Part shown: in pieces, positions 7,844-15,723 of the stretch
Numbering within the stretch: the first letter of the stretch is position 1
Layout of the letters: every line of letters begins with the position of its first letter
Assembly (NCBI GenBank): GCA_963716215.1
Contig: OY970298.1
Coordinates: forward strand, 3,348,001-3,412,000
DNA from: JACVRW01 sp963716215
GTDB lineage: Bacteria; Actinomycetota; Thermoleophilia; Solirubrobacterales; Thermoleophilaceae
Length of the DNA: 64,000 nt
Reading direction: 5' to 3'
The notes under the pieces: generated by a model
Database searches by the model: none
What the model was told of the DNA's origin: nothing
The model's input: the letters and a program-made list of their open reading frames with translations, nothing else
Made by a program: the position numbers and the translations under genes

Positions 7844-8089
7844 ATGCGCGTCCTCGCACCGCTCTTCGTGCTCGGCACCTGGCTGCTCGTCGCGGCGCCC
7901 GCCTTCGCCGGCGACAACGGCGAGGGCCTCGTGGGCGAGACCGACGATCGCATCATCACGTTCTTCTGCCTCGGCCTGGTGATCGCGTTCACCCTCGTGG
8001 TGATCCTGTTCTCGGCCCTGCAGGGCCGGCTGGAGCGCCGCAAGGAAGAGCGCAAGGCGACCGAGCTGCGCAAGCGCGTCGGTTGGTGA
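7844..8089 (+). CDS. Small membrane protein with signal peptide and one C-terminal helix
   Basis: 81 aa. Residues 1-23 are a signal-peptide-like segment ending APAFA-GDN. A short acidic loop (EGLVGETDD) follows, then a transmembrane helix (ITFFCLGLVIAFTLVVILFS) and a strongly basic tail rich in RRKEERK. The predicted topology is a short outside loop with the charged tail inside. A TATCGT hexamer precedes the start by 9 nt and no Shine-Dalgarno is visible. I do not recognise the family. It is divergent from ppa. Confidence 0.65.
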   Translation: MRVLAPLFVLGTWLLVAAPAFAGDNGEGLVGETDDRIITFFCLGLVIAFTLVVILFSALQGRLERRKEERKATELRKRVGW

Positions 8090-8097
8090 GGCCCGAA

Positions 8098-8118
8098 GCA
8101 CCCGGCTCGGCCGGGTGC
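8098..8118 (+). terminator. Hairpin after the small membrane protein gene
   Basis: GCACCCGG (8098-8105) and CCGGGTGC (8111-8118) form a perfect 8-bp stem with a 5-nt loop, 9 nt after the stop codon. No U-tract follows. A second hairpin at 8148-8174 (CGCG-A-CCCCGTC pairing with GACGGGG-C-CGCG) lies before the next gene. Confidence 0.55.
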
Positions 8119-8280
8119 GCAGGGGATGGTCTCCGGCTCTAAACGGCCGCGACCCCGTCAGGGACGGGGCCGCGAGCGCGAGGAGGGATCTGCGCCGCCA
8201 ATGCTGCCGCCGGCCGGCGCTCCCGGTGTGAACAGTCTGAGAACGGCCTGATGCTCGGGCCTCTGGCAAGCTTCGGCGCG

Positions 8281-9048
8281 ATGCCCGACGACGTCACCTA
8301 CGAGCGCAGCGGCGCCGCCGCGATCGTCACGATCGACCGCCAGGAGCGGCGCAACGCGATCGACGGACCGACGGCCGGGCTGCTGACCGAGGCCTACGAG
8401 CGCTTCGTGGCCGACGACGACGCGCGCGTGCTGGTGATCACCGGAGCGGGCGAGCTGGCCTTCTGTGCCGGCGCCGATCTCAAGGCGATCGAGACCTTCG
8501 GGCCGCGCCTCGAGCTGGAGGATGGCCCGCTCGGCTTCACCCGATTGACCTCCCCCAAGCCGGCCATCGCGGCGATCTCCGGCTGGTGCTTGGCGGGCGG
8601 ACTCGAGCTGGCGCTGTGGTGCGATCTGCGGATCGCCACCGCCGACGCGAAGCTGGGCTTCACCGAGCGCCGCTTCGGCGTGCCGCTGATCGACGGCGGC
8701 ACCCAGCGCCTGCCGCGGATCGTGGGCCTCGGCCGGGGCCTCGACCTGATCCTGACCGGACGCATCGTGGAGGCCGAGGAGGCCGAGCGGATCGGGCTCG
8801 TGACCGAGGTGGTACCCGCCGGCCGGCACCTGGAGCGGGCGCTCGAGATCGCGGAGGCACTGGCCCGCTTCCCCCAGGACACGATGCTGGCCGACCGCTC
8901 CGCCGCGCTGGAGGGGATCGGGCTGACGCTCGCTGAGGGCATGCGCCTGGAGGCGCGCTCGGCGCTCCCCACGCGCGAGACCGCCTGGGCCGGAGCGTCG
9001 CGCTTCGCGGGCGGCGAAGGTCGCGGCGGAGCGGGCGCGGGCGCCTGA
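8281..9048 (+). CDS. Enoyl-CoA hydratase/isomerase (crotonase) family protein
   Basis: 255 aa from ATG 8281; an in-frame ATG at 8251 would add ten residues that do not look like the family N-terminus. Crotonase features are AFCAGADLKAIE (oxyanion hole region), GWCLAGGLELALWCD with the first catalytic-position glutamate, and GFTERRFGVPLIDGGTQRLPRIVG with glutamate at the second catalytic position. Both acids are therefore present, supporting hydratase activity on a 2-enoyl-CoA in beta-oxidation-like pathways. The stop overlaps the ABC transporter ATG (TGATG), suggesting co-translation. Confidence 0.88.
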   Translation: MPDDVTYERSGAAAIVTIDRQERRNAIDGPTAGLLTEAYERFVADDDARVLVITGAGELAFCAGADLKAIETFGPRLELEDGPLGFTRLTSPKPAIAAISGWCLAGGLELALWCDLRIATADAKLGFTERRFGVPLIDGGTQRLPRIVGLGRGLDLILTGRIVEAEEAERIGLVTEVVPAGRHLERALEIAEALARFPQDTMLADRSAALEGIGLTLAEGMRLEARSALPTRETAWAGASRFAGGEGRGGAGAGA

Positions 9049-9902
9049 TGGCACCCGCGATCGAGGTCACGGACCTGCGCAAGTCGTACGGTCCGGTCGA
9101 AGCGGTGCGCGGCGTGTCGTTCGCCGTCGACGAGGGTGAGATCTTCGGCCTGCTCGGGCCGAACGGGGCCGGCAAGACCACCACCGTGGAGATCCTCGAG
9201 GGCTACCGCGACCGCTCCGGCGGCGAGGTGCGCGTGCTCGGGCACGACCCGCAGCAGCGCGACCGCCGGCTGCAGGAACGGGTGGGGATCGTGCTGCAGA
9301 GCTGCGGCTTCTACCCGCGCGTGACCGTGCGCGAGGCCGTGACCCACTTCGCCAAGGCCTACGCCGCCCCGCGCGACCCCGAGGAGACGATCACGCTCGT
9401 CGGGCTCGACGAGAAGGCCGAGGCGCGCACCAAGGACCTGTCCGGCGGGCAGCGCCGCCGGCTCGACCTGGCGCTGGCCCTGATCGGCGACCCCGAGCTG
9501 ATCTTCCTCGACGAGCCCACCACCGGCTTCGACCCCGCGGCGCGCCGGGCCGCCTGGGGCGTGATCCAGCGGCTCAAGGGGCTCGGCAAGACCGTGCTGC
9601 TCACCACCCACTACCTAGACGAGGCCCAGGAGCTCGCCGACCGCGTAGCGATCGTCAAGGACGGGCGCATCGTTGCCGAGGGACCCCCGGACAGCCTGGG
9701 CCCGTCCGCGTCGCGCTACCGCGTCTCGTACCTCTCGGACGGGCGGCGCGTGGAGCACCAGACCGACGACCCGACCGAGCTGCTGCACCGCCTGACGCGC
9801 GACGCGCTGGGCCGGGGCGAGCGACTCGACGGGCTCGAGGTCACGCGCCCGACGCTCGAAGAGGTCTATCTCGAGCTGACGCGGGAGGCCGATGTCGCAT
9901 GA
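9048..9902 (+). CDS. ABC transporter ATP-binding protein (DrrA-like)
   Basis: 284 aa with Walker A GPNGAGKTT (37-45), signature LSGGQ (131-135), Walker B LIFLDEP (151-157) and the H-loop in LLTTHYLDEAQ. It belongs to the ABC-2 exporter ATPase class (multidrug or lipid export). The C-terminal extension (about 230-284) resembles the regulatory tail of DrrA/YadG-type proteins. The start overlaps the enoyl-CoA hydratase stop; the stop overlaps the permease start by 4 nt. It should form a dimer energising the next gene's permease at the membrane. Confidence 0.93.
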   Translation: MAPAIEVTDLRKSYGPVEAVRGVSFAVDEGEIFGLLGPNGAGKTTTVEILEGYRDRSGGEVRVLGHDPQQRDRRLQERVGIVLQSCGFYPRVTVREAVTHFAKAYAAPRDPEETITLVGLDEKAEARTKDLSGGQRRRLDLALALIGDPELIFLDEPTTGFDPAARRAAWGVIQRLKGLGKTVLLTTHYLDEAQELADRVAIVKDGRIVAEGPPDSLGPSASRYRVSYLSDGRRVEHQTDDPTELLHRLTRDALGRGERLDGLEVTRPTLEEVYLELTREADVA

Positions 9903-10627
9903 ACCCGATGGCACTCGCCTGGCAGCAGTTCCGCTTCGAGCGCAAGCTGTTCTGGCGCAACCCCAGCGCGGCGTTCTTCAACTTCCTGCTCCCGCTGCTG
10001 CTGCTGGTGCTCACGGCTTCGGCGTTCTCGGCCGACGCGGAGGAGCTCGACATTCTGATCCCCGGCATCGCCGGCATGGGCGTGCTGGCCACGACCTTTA
10101 CCTCGCTCGCATTCAACATCACGATCCTGCGCGAGAACGGCGTGCTGAAGCGCTGGCGGGGCACGCCGATGCCGGCCGGCTCGTACCTGGGCGGCGTGCT
10201 GGCGTCGGCGGCGCTCAACGCGTTCGCCCAGGTGCTGATCGTGGTGACGATCGGCAACGTCCTCTACGGCGTGGCGTGGCCGCAGGACCCGCTCATGCTG
10301 GTGTTGTTCACGGCGCTCGGGGTGGTCTGCTTCGCCTCTCTGGGCGTGGCCTTCTCGCACGCGATCCCGAACGAGGACGCCGCGCCCGCGTATACGAACG
10401 CGCTGTTCCTGCCGGTGATCTTCATCTCCGGCGTCTTCTACTCGTCCGACGACCTCCCGGAGGTGCTGAAGGTGATCGCCGAGGCGCTCCCGCTGAAGCA
10501 TCTGATCGACGGGCTCTCGGAGGCGATCGTGGGCGGCGGCGGGGACGCGGGGACGGCCGCTCTGGTGGTGGCGGGCTGGACCGTGGCCGGGCTGGTGCTG
10601 GCCGTGCGCTACTTCCGCTGGGAGTAG
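9899..10627 (+). CDS. ABC-2 type transporter permease
   Basis: 242 aa with about six hydrophobic segments, including FFNFLLPLLLLVLTASAF, an ABC-2 region MPAGSYLGGVLASAALNAF, VLFTALGVVCFASLGVAF and a C-terminal helix. It resembles the DrrB/ABC2_membrane family (mid segment FLPVIFISGVFYSSDDLPEVL, typical of the family). It pairs with the preceding ATPase through an ATGA overlap. The exported substrate is unknown. Confidence 0.9.
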   Translation: MNPMALAWQQFRFERKLFWRNPSAAFFNFLLPLLLLVLTASAFSADAEELDILIPGIAGMGVLATTFTSLAFNITILRENGVLKRWRGTPMPAGSYLGGVLASAALNAFAQVLIVVTIGNVLYGVAWPQDPLMLVLFTALGVVCFASLGVAFSHAIPNEDAAPAYTNALFLPVIFISGVFYSSDDLPEVLKVIAEALPLKHLIDGLSEAIVGGGGDAGTAALVVAGWTVAGLVLAVRYFRWE

Positions 10628-10632
10628 GTCCC

Positions 10633-11316
10633 CTACAACCGCAGCGCGTGCCCGTGCCGGCGCAGCCAGCGCTCCTGGTCGCGCCAGTCGGGCACCCGCT
10701 CTGACAGCAGGATCCAGAACCGCTGCGAGTGGTCGAGCACGTCCAGGTGCACCACCTCGTGCTCGACCACGTAGTCGAGCACCGGCGACGGCGCCAGCAG
10801 CAGCCGCCAGTTGAAGCTCATCGCCCCGCTCGACGAGCACGACGCCCAGCGCGTGCGCTGCCCGCGGATCTGCAGCCTCGTGTAGGTCGAGCCCCAGCGG
10901 GCGCACGCGGCGTCCAGCCGCGGCCCCACCTCCTCGCGCGCGCGGCGCCGGTACCAGCGCTCGAGCGCGTCGCGCACGCGGGTGTCGGGCGGGAGCGACA
11001 CCTGCAGCTCGTCGCCGCGCCGCGCCACGTGCTCGCGCACGCGCCGGCGCTCCACTCGCACGGCCAGCCCCAGCCGCTCGCCCAGGTAGGGCACCTCGCC
11101 GCCGTCCGCCAGCCGCGCCGGGGGCAGCTCGGCCTCCGTCTCGCGCATGCGCTTCAGCGTGCGCTCGATCCAGGCGCGCTTCTCCTCCACGAACGGCTCG
11201 ACGTTGCGCAGCGGGAAGCGCTGCGGCACCACCACCTCGATGCCGTCGCCGTCGACGAGGATGCGGGCGCGGCGGGCGCGGTCTGAGCGCCGGATGCGGT
11301 AGGGAATCGCGGTCAA
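10633..11316 (-). CDS. YgjP/SprT-like zinc metal-dependent hydrolase (DUF45)
   Basis: 227 aa from TTG 11316; the TTGA overlaps the stop of the upstream glycosyltransferase, indicating translational coupling. The C-terminal half contains VEHEVVHLDVLDHSQRFW, matching the HExxH...H zinc motif of the YgjP/WLM-like family (usual form HELxHLxxxNHSxxFW). The upstream segment RTRWASCSSSGAMSFNWRLL is the family's conserved strand region. Members are predicted metalloproteases; E. coli YgjP has been described as a nucleotide pyrophosphatase. The cellular role here is undefined. Confidence 0.8.
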   Translation of the reverse strand: MTAIPYRIRRSDRARRARILVDGDGIEVVVPQRFPLRNVEPFVEEKRAWIERTLKRMRETEAELPPARLADGGEVPYLGERLGLAVRVERRRVREHVARRGDELQVSLPPDTRVRDALERWYRRRAREEVGPRLDAACARWGSTYTRLQIRGQRTRWASCSSSGAMSFNWRLLLAPSPVLDYVVEHEVVHLDVLDHSQRFWILLSERVPDWRDQERWLRRHGHALRL

Positions 11317-12713
11317 GGCGAGGTGAGCGTATGAGCGCCCGCGGACGGTGGTCGGCCGGAGGCGACCTCGGAGTACACCCCAGCCAGCCCGCGCGCCAGC
11401 GCCGGCCACGAGTAGCGGGCGCGCGCCACCTCGTAGGCGAGCGCGCCCCGGCGCGCCCGCTCGCCCGGGTCGTTGACCGCCTCGACCAGGGCGTCCGCCA
11501 GCGCGTCCTCGTCGTCGGGTGCCACCAGCCAGCCGGTCTCTCCCGCCTCGATGATCTCGGCGGGCCCGTACGCGTCGACCGCCACGGCCGGCAGGCCGCA
11601 GGCCATCGCCTCCACGATCACGGCCCCGAACTGCTCGCGCACCGACGGCAGCACCAGCACGTCCGCGGCGTTGAGGCCGTCGGGCAGGTCCTCGTGGCCG
11701 CGCCAGCCGGCCAGGAAGACGTCGGGGTCGCCGGTCTCGCGCACCGCCGCCAGCGGGTGCTCCCCCTCCCACTCGCCCGGAAAGCCCCCGAGCAACACCA
11801 GCGGCGCCGGCCGCACGAAGCGCTCCCGCGCCCGCGCGTGTGCGCGCACCAGCAGCGACACCCGCTTGACCTCCGTGAAGCGCCCCACGTAGAGCAGCAC
11901 CGGGCCGCCGTCCGCGAACGGGGCCAGCTGCTCGGCCGTGTAGGACACGCTGCCGGGCACGCCGGACTCGTCCCAACCGCGCGGCTCGTCGACCAGCCAG
12001 CGTCGCCACTGGGCCACACGCGCTTCACCGCTCAGCGGGCGCCGGTCGAACCCGGCCGGGTCGAACCCGTTGGGCGCCCGCACCACCCGCTCCGGCGGCA
12101 CGCCGAGCAGCTCCGGCACGCGCCGCACGGCGTCCGGCGAGAGCACCAAGAGCCGCTCGCACCCGCGCGCCCAGCGGCGCATCCGCTCGGCCCACTCGGC
12201 CGCGTGCTCCCACCCGGGCGGTGGTCCCTCGTCGATCTCCCGCAGCATCAGCAGCTCCGTGCCGTGCAGGTGCCCGATGCGCGGCACGTGCCCGAACGAC
12301 CGCTCGGCGGCCTCGTGGATCGGCGTCAGGTGATGGAGGTGGAGCACGTCGGCCTCGGCGGCGCCCGCCTCGCCGAGCTGGCGCTCCCAGACCGCGACGA
12401 GGCGCTCGTAGTCCGCTTCGCCGACCCCGGCGAAGACCTGGTCGGGCGCCCCGGGGCGGTCCTCGTAGGACGGGTGGAACGGCGGGTCGGCCGCCAGCGG
12501 ATCGGGGGCGCCCGCCGACGACGTGTAGTCGAGCGGACGCACGTCGAGGCCGGCGTAGAACGTCTCCGCGTGCGATGGCTCCCCGGGCTCGCCGAGCGAG
12601 CCGCAGGCGATCGTCACGTCCCAACCGGCCGCCGGCAGCGAGCCCGCCAGGTAGCGCGCGACCTGCGCCGAGCCGCCGCGCGGAAAGAAGATCAGCCCCA
12701 TCACCGCCCGCAT
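11313..12713 (-). CDS. Glycosyltransferase family 4 (glycogen synthase-like)
   Basis: 466 aa, GT-B fold. The N-terminus has the Gly-rich FPRGGSAQVARYL loop; the C-terminal domain has LYVGRFTEVKR, DVFLAGWRGHEDLPDGLNAADV and the GT4 motif EQFGAVIVEAMACG (E-x7-E), then GETGWLV. It resembles actinobacterial glycogen synthases (GlgA/MshA-like). The start codon lies 4 nt after the stop of an SDR gene and the stop overlaps the YgjP-like gene, forming a three-gene operon. It transfers a sugar from a nucleotide donor; the acceptor is unknown. Confidence 0.9.
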   Translation of the reverse strand: MRAVMGLIFFPRGGSAQVARYLAGSLPAAGWDVTIACGSLGEPGEPSHAETFYAGLDVRPLDYTSSAGAPDPLAADPPFHPSYEDRPGAPDQVFAGVGEADYERLVAVWERQLGEAGAAEADVLHLHHLTPIHEAAERSFGHVPRIGHLHGTELLMLREIDEGPPPGWEHAAEWAERMRRWARGCERLLVLSPDAVRRVPELLGVPPERVVRAPNGFDPAGFDRRPLSGEARVAQWRRWLVDEPRGWDESGVPGSVSYTAEQLAPFADGGPVLLYVGRFTEVKRVSLLVRAHARARERFVRPAPLVLLGGFPGEWEGEHPLAAVRETGDPDVFLAGWRGHEDLPDGLNAADVLVLPSVREQFGAVIVEAMACGLPAVAVDAYGPAEIIEAGETGWLVAPDDEDALADALVEAVNDPGERARRGALAYEVARARYSWPALARGLAGVYSEVASGRPPSAGAHTLTSP

Positions 12714-12717
12714 CGCG

Positions 12718-13458
12718 TCAGATGATGATCGGCACGGACCCGCCGTCCACCGACCACGCCGCCCCGGTCACGTTCGCCGAGCGCTCCGAGCAGAGAAACG
12801 CGATCACGGCCGCCACCTCCTCGTCGGTGCCCATGCGGCCGCGCGGGAGACCCGACCGGGTGGCCTCCAGCACCTGATCGCGGGTGGTGCCCGAGCGCTC
12901 CGCGATCTGATCGGCCAGGCCGTCCGCCGCGGTCCACGAATCGCCCTCGATCGGCCCCGGCGCGACCGCGTTCACCAGCACCCCCCGGCCGCTCCACTCG
13001 TCGGCGAACAGGCGGCTGAGCGAGAGCTGCGCGGCCTTGGTGACCGAGTAGGAGGCATCGAGTCGGCGCGAGGGCCTCTTGCCCGACGACGAGGAGACGT
13101 TCACGATCCGCCCTCCCCCGGCCTCCGCCATCGCCGGCGCGAGCGCGCGCATCAACCGCATCGGGGCCATCACGTGGAGGTCCCACTGGGCCTGCCAGTC
13201 GGCGTCCTCGAGCTCCGCCAGCGGGCGCGCCAGCGAGCCGCCGGCGTTGTTGACCAGCGCCCAGGGCGGCTCGGGACACGCGGCGAGCACGCGCTCGCCG
13301 GCGTCGGGGTCGGTCAGGTCCAACTCCAGGTCGCCTCCGCCGCGCGCCACGCCCAGCACGCGAGCGCCCTCCTGCGCGAGCATTGCGACCGTGGCCGCGC
13401 CGATGCCGCGCGTGGCGCCCGTGACAACGCAGACCCTGCCTTCGAGACCGAGGTTCAT
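12718..13458 (-). CDS. SDR family oxidoreductase (FabG-like)
   Basis: 246 aa from ATG 13458. It has the classical SDR motifs VTGATRGIG, VNNAGGS, NVSSSSG, the catalytic pair in ASYSVTKAA (YxxxK), and NAVAPGPIEGD after the active site. The end VDGGSVPIII is typical. It is the first gene of an operon with a GT4 glycosyltransferase and a YgjP-like hydrolase. Its start codon is only 5 nt from the start codon of the divergent yjbQ-like gene, so both promoters must lie inside the opposite coding sequence. The substrate is unknown. Confidence 0.9.
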   Translation of the reverse strand: MNLGLEGRVCVVTGATRGIGAATVAMLAQEGARVLGVARGGGDLELDLTDPDAGERVLAACPEPPWALVNNAGGSLARPLAELEDADWQAQWDLHVMAPMRLMRALAPAMAEAGGGRIVNVSSSSGKRPSRRLDASYSVTKAAQLSLSRLFADEWSGRGVLVNAVAPGPIEGDSWTAADGLADQIAERSGTTRDQVLEATRSGLPRGRMGTDEEVAAVIAFLCSERSANVTGAAWSVDGGSVPIII

Positions 13459-13463
13459 CCGCA

Positions 13464-13925
13464 ATGAAGTCTCACACCGTCTACCGGACGTTCCAAACCG
13501 CCGGCCGCCGCGAGCTGATCCGCATCACCGAGGACGTGCAGTCCGCCGTCGACGAGGCCAGCGTCGACGAGGGCCTCGCTCTCGTCGCCGCGATGCACAT
13601 CACCGCCGCTGTGTGGATCAACGACGACGAGCCCGGCCTGCACGAGGACGTGCTCGAGTGGCTCGACAAGATCGCGCCGCCCAGCTGGACGGAGCCGGCC
13701 AACGACGTCGCGGCCGAGCTGCTGCCCGACCCGGGCGACTACCGCCACCACCGCGGCGGCGAGGACAACGGCGACGCGCACCTCAAGAACCTGCTCGTCC
13801 ATCACCAGGTGATCGTGCCGGTGACGGAGGGGCGCCTGGACCTGGGGCCGTGGCAGCAGGTCTTCTACTGCGAGTTCGACGGCCGCCGACCGAAGCGGAT
13901 GATCATCAAGGTGCTGGGCGAGTAG
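13464..13925 (+). CDS. YjbQ family protein (UPF0047, secondary thiamine-phosphate synthase type)
   Basis: 153 aa, the usual YjbQ length is about 135-155. Conserved features are VAAMHITAAVWINDDEPGLHEDVLEWLDKIAP, then HHRGGEDNGDAHLKNLL with several potential metal-binding His/Asp/Glu residues, LDLGPWQQVFYCEFDG, and a C-terminal strand. Family members have weak thiamine-phosphate synthase activity; the in vivo role is not settled. The ATG lies 5 nt from the ATG of the opposite SDR gene. The 3' end overlaps the converging 2-hydroxyacid dehydrogenase gene by 20 nt. Confidence 0.9.
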   Translation: MKSHTVYRTFQTAGRRELIRITEDVQSAVDEASVDEGLALVAAMHITAAVWINDDEPGLHEDVLEWLDKIAPPSWTEPANDVAAELLPDPGDYRHHRGGEDNGDAHLKNLLVHHQVIVPVTEGRLDLGPWQQVFYCEFDGRRPKRMIIKVLGE

Positions 13926-14850
13926 GCACGTTGTTGACCTGGTTGGGCATGGGCTCGCCGCTCAGCCCGGCCAGCAGGTTGTCCACGGCCATCGACGCCA
14001 TCCGCTCGCGCGTGGCGTGGGTGCCCGACCCCAGGTGCGGCAGCACCAGCAGGTTGGGGGCGTCGAGCAGGGGATGGTCTCCCGGCAGGGGCTCGGGGTC
14101 GGTCACGTCCAGCGCGGCCCCGGCGATCTCGCCGGCGTGCAGCGCGGCGGCCAACGCCTCCGTGTCAACCACCGGTCCGCGGGCGGTGTTGACGAGGTAG
14201 GCGGTCGGCTTCATCCGCCGCAGCGCCGCCGCGTCGATCAGGCCGCGGGTGTCCGGGGTCAGCGGCGCATGGAGCGTGACGAAGTCGGAGCGCTCCAGCA
14301 GCTCCTCCATCGCCACGCCGCCGCTGCGACTCGTGTGCAGCAGCTCGCAGTCGAAGCCCTCCAGCCGGCGTGCGACGGCCTGGCCGATGCGGCCGTAGCC
14401 GACGATGCCCACGGTCGCCGCGTGCAGGTCGTGGCCGAGCATCAGGTCCGGCTCCCAGGTGCGCCACTCGCCCCGGCGGACGTAGGCGTCGCCCGCCACC
14501 AGGCGCCGCGCGATGCCGAGCATCAGCGCCAGCGCCAGGTCGGCGGTCGTGTCGGTCAGGACGCCCGGGGTGTTGCCCACCGGAATGCCACGCTCGGTGG
14601 CGGCGTCCACGTCGATGTTGTCCACGCCCACGGCCATGTTCGAGATCGCGCGCAGGCGCGGGGCAGCGTCCATGAGCTCGGCGTCCACGCGGTCGGTCAG
14701 CAGCGGGAGCAGCCCGTCGAGCCCGGGCGCGCGCGCGAGCAGCTCGTCGCGCGACGGCGGCATCTGCTCCGGCCACACCTCCACATCGTGCTCCTCGGCG
14801 AGGCGATCCACCGCCTGTCCGGGCAGCCTGCGAGCTACGAACACCTTCAT
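13906..14850 (-). CDS. D-isomer 2-hydroxyacid dehydrogenase (glyoxylate/hydroxypyruvate reductase type)
   Basis: 314 aa from ATG 14850. The N-terminal catalytic half contains ISNMAVGVDNIDVDAA and NTPGVLTDTTADLALALML. The NAD-binding half has VGIVGYGRIGQAVARRLEGF. The active site is complete: R in VNTARGPVVD, E in ALDVTDPEPLP, H in VLPHLGSGT. It likely reduces glyoxylate or hydroxypyruvate, or oxidises a D-2-hydroxyacid, with NAD(P). It overlaps yjbQ at the 3' end and starts 12 nt from the divergent secreted lysozyme-like gene. Confidence 0.9.
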   Translation of the reverse strand: MKVFVARRLPGQAVDRLAEEHDVEVWPEQMPPSRDELLARAPGLDGLLPLLTDRVDAELMDAAPRLRAISNMAVGVDNIDVDAATERGIPVGNTPGVLTDTTADLALALMLGIARRLVAGDAYVRRGEWRTWEPDLMLGHDLHAATVGIVGYGRIGQAVARRLEGFDCELLHTSRSGGVAMEELLERSDFVTLHAPLTPDTRGLIDAAALRRMKPTAYLVNTARGPVVDTEALAAALHAGEIAGAALDVTDPEPLPGDHPLLDAPNLLVLPHLGSGTHATRERMASMAVDNLLAGLSGEPMPNQVNNVPTRPAP

Positions 14851-14862
14851 GGGGCGGGCAGC

Positions 14863-15714
14863 ATGGCAGGATCCCCCAGCGTGGCGCGCCCGACCTGCCT
14901 CCTCGCAGCTGCCGCCGCGCTGCTCGCATGCGCGGCGCCGGCCTCCGCCCAAACCGGTGGAACGCCGCCGCCGGGACCCGGTGACCCGTGCCCGCCCGAT
15001 TACCCCGGCGACGACGCCGGCCGCAAGCCGATCGCGCGCTGGATGGCCCGCGGCGCCGCGCTGCGCGACGTACCGCAGGAGCTCCCGGTGATGGCCGGCC
15101 TGGCCGAGTCGGGGCTGCGCAACCTCAACACGCGGGGCAACTCGTTCGCCGGCTTCTTCAGCATGCACCGCTCGCTCAACAAGGGCGCCTACCGCGGCTT
15201 CCCGCGCAACCCCGAGCTGCAGCTGCTGTGGTTCCTCGACACCGCCGTGGCGGTGCGCCAGCGCGAGATCGCGGAGGGCCACGAGGAGTACGGCGCCGAC
15301 CCGTCCGGCAACGGGCTCTGGATCGCCGACATCGAGCGGCCCGCGCCCGAGAACCGCGACGGCTACCAGCCCTACCTCGACGACGCCGGCGAGCTGCTCA
15401 GCGAGTCGTGCCGACCCAGCTCCCACGTGGCCGACGAGGCACCGCCGCCGCTGCGGGTCGTGGCCAAGGGCCGCCAGCGCGACGTCGTGACGCTGCGAGC
15501 GCGCTGCCCGCGGGAGGCCTGCGTGGTCGGCGCCCAGGCCGAGCCGCGCCGGCGCGTCCGGGCCGCGCCCGCCGTGACCGCCGAGGGCGAGGCGGTCACC
15601 CTCACCCTGCCCGCGCGGGCCCGCAATTCGGTCCGGCTGGTGGTGACGGTCACGGCAGTCGACGAAGCCGGCAACGCCACCCGCCGCGAGAAGCGCGTGA
15701 CGCTGCTTCGGTAG
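14863..15714 (+). CDS. Secreted lytic transglycosylase/lysozyme-fold protein
   Basis: 283 aa from ATG 14863 (GTG 14881 is an alternative). A signal peptide (LLAAAAALLACAAPASA) is followed by a Pro-rich linker. The core, LPVMAGLAESGLRNLNTRGNSFAGFF..., resembles lysozyme-fold transglycosylases in which the glutamate of the AESGL helix is catalytic. The sequence then has RNPELQLLWFLDTA. The C-terminal about 100 residues form a beta-rich region (VVTVTAVDEAGNATRR, fibronectin-like). It probably acts on peptidoglycan outside the membrane. Catalytic activity is inferred from a single motif; the fold assignment is moderate. Confidence 0.6.
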   Translation: MAGSPSVARPTCLLAAAAALLACAAPASAQTGGTPPPGPGDPCPPDYPGDDAGRKPIARWMARGAALRDVPQELPVMAGLAESGLRNLNTRGNSFAGFFSMHRSLNKGAYRGFPRNPELQLLWFLDTAVAVRQREIAEGHEEYGADPSGNGLWIADIERPAPENRDGYQPYLDDAGELLSESCRPSSHVADEAPPPLRVVAKGRQRDVVTLRARCPREACVVGAQAEPRRRVRAAPAVTAEGEAVTLTLPARARNSVRLVVTVTAVDEAGNATRREKRVTLLR

Positions 15715-15723
15715 CGTCCTCGC

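Noticed and set aside
12030..12070. tRNA-like T-loop sequences (GGTCGAACCC)
   Set aside because: They lie within glycosyltransferase codons with no matching acceptor or anticodon arms. No tRNA or rRNA gene was found in the window.
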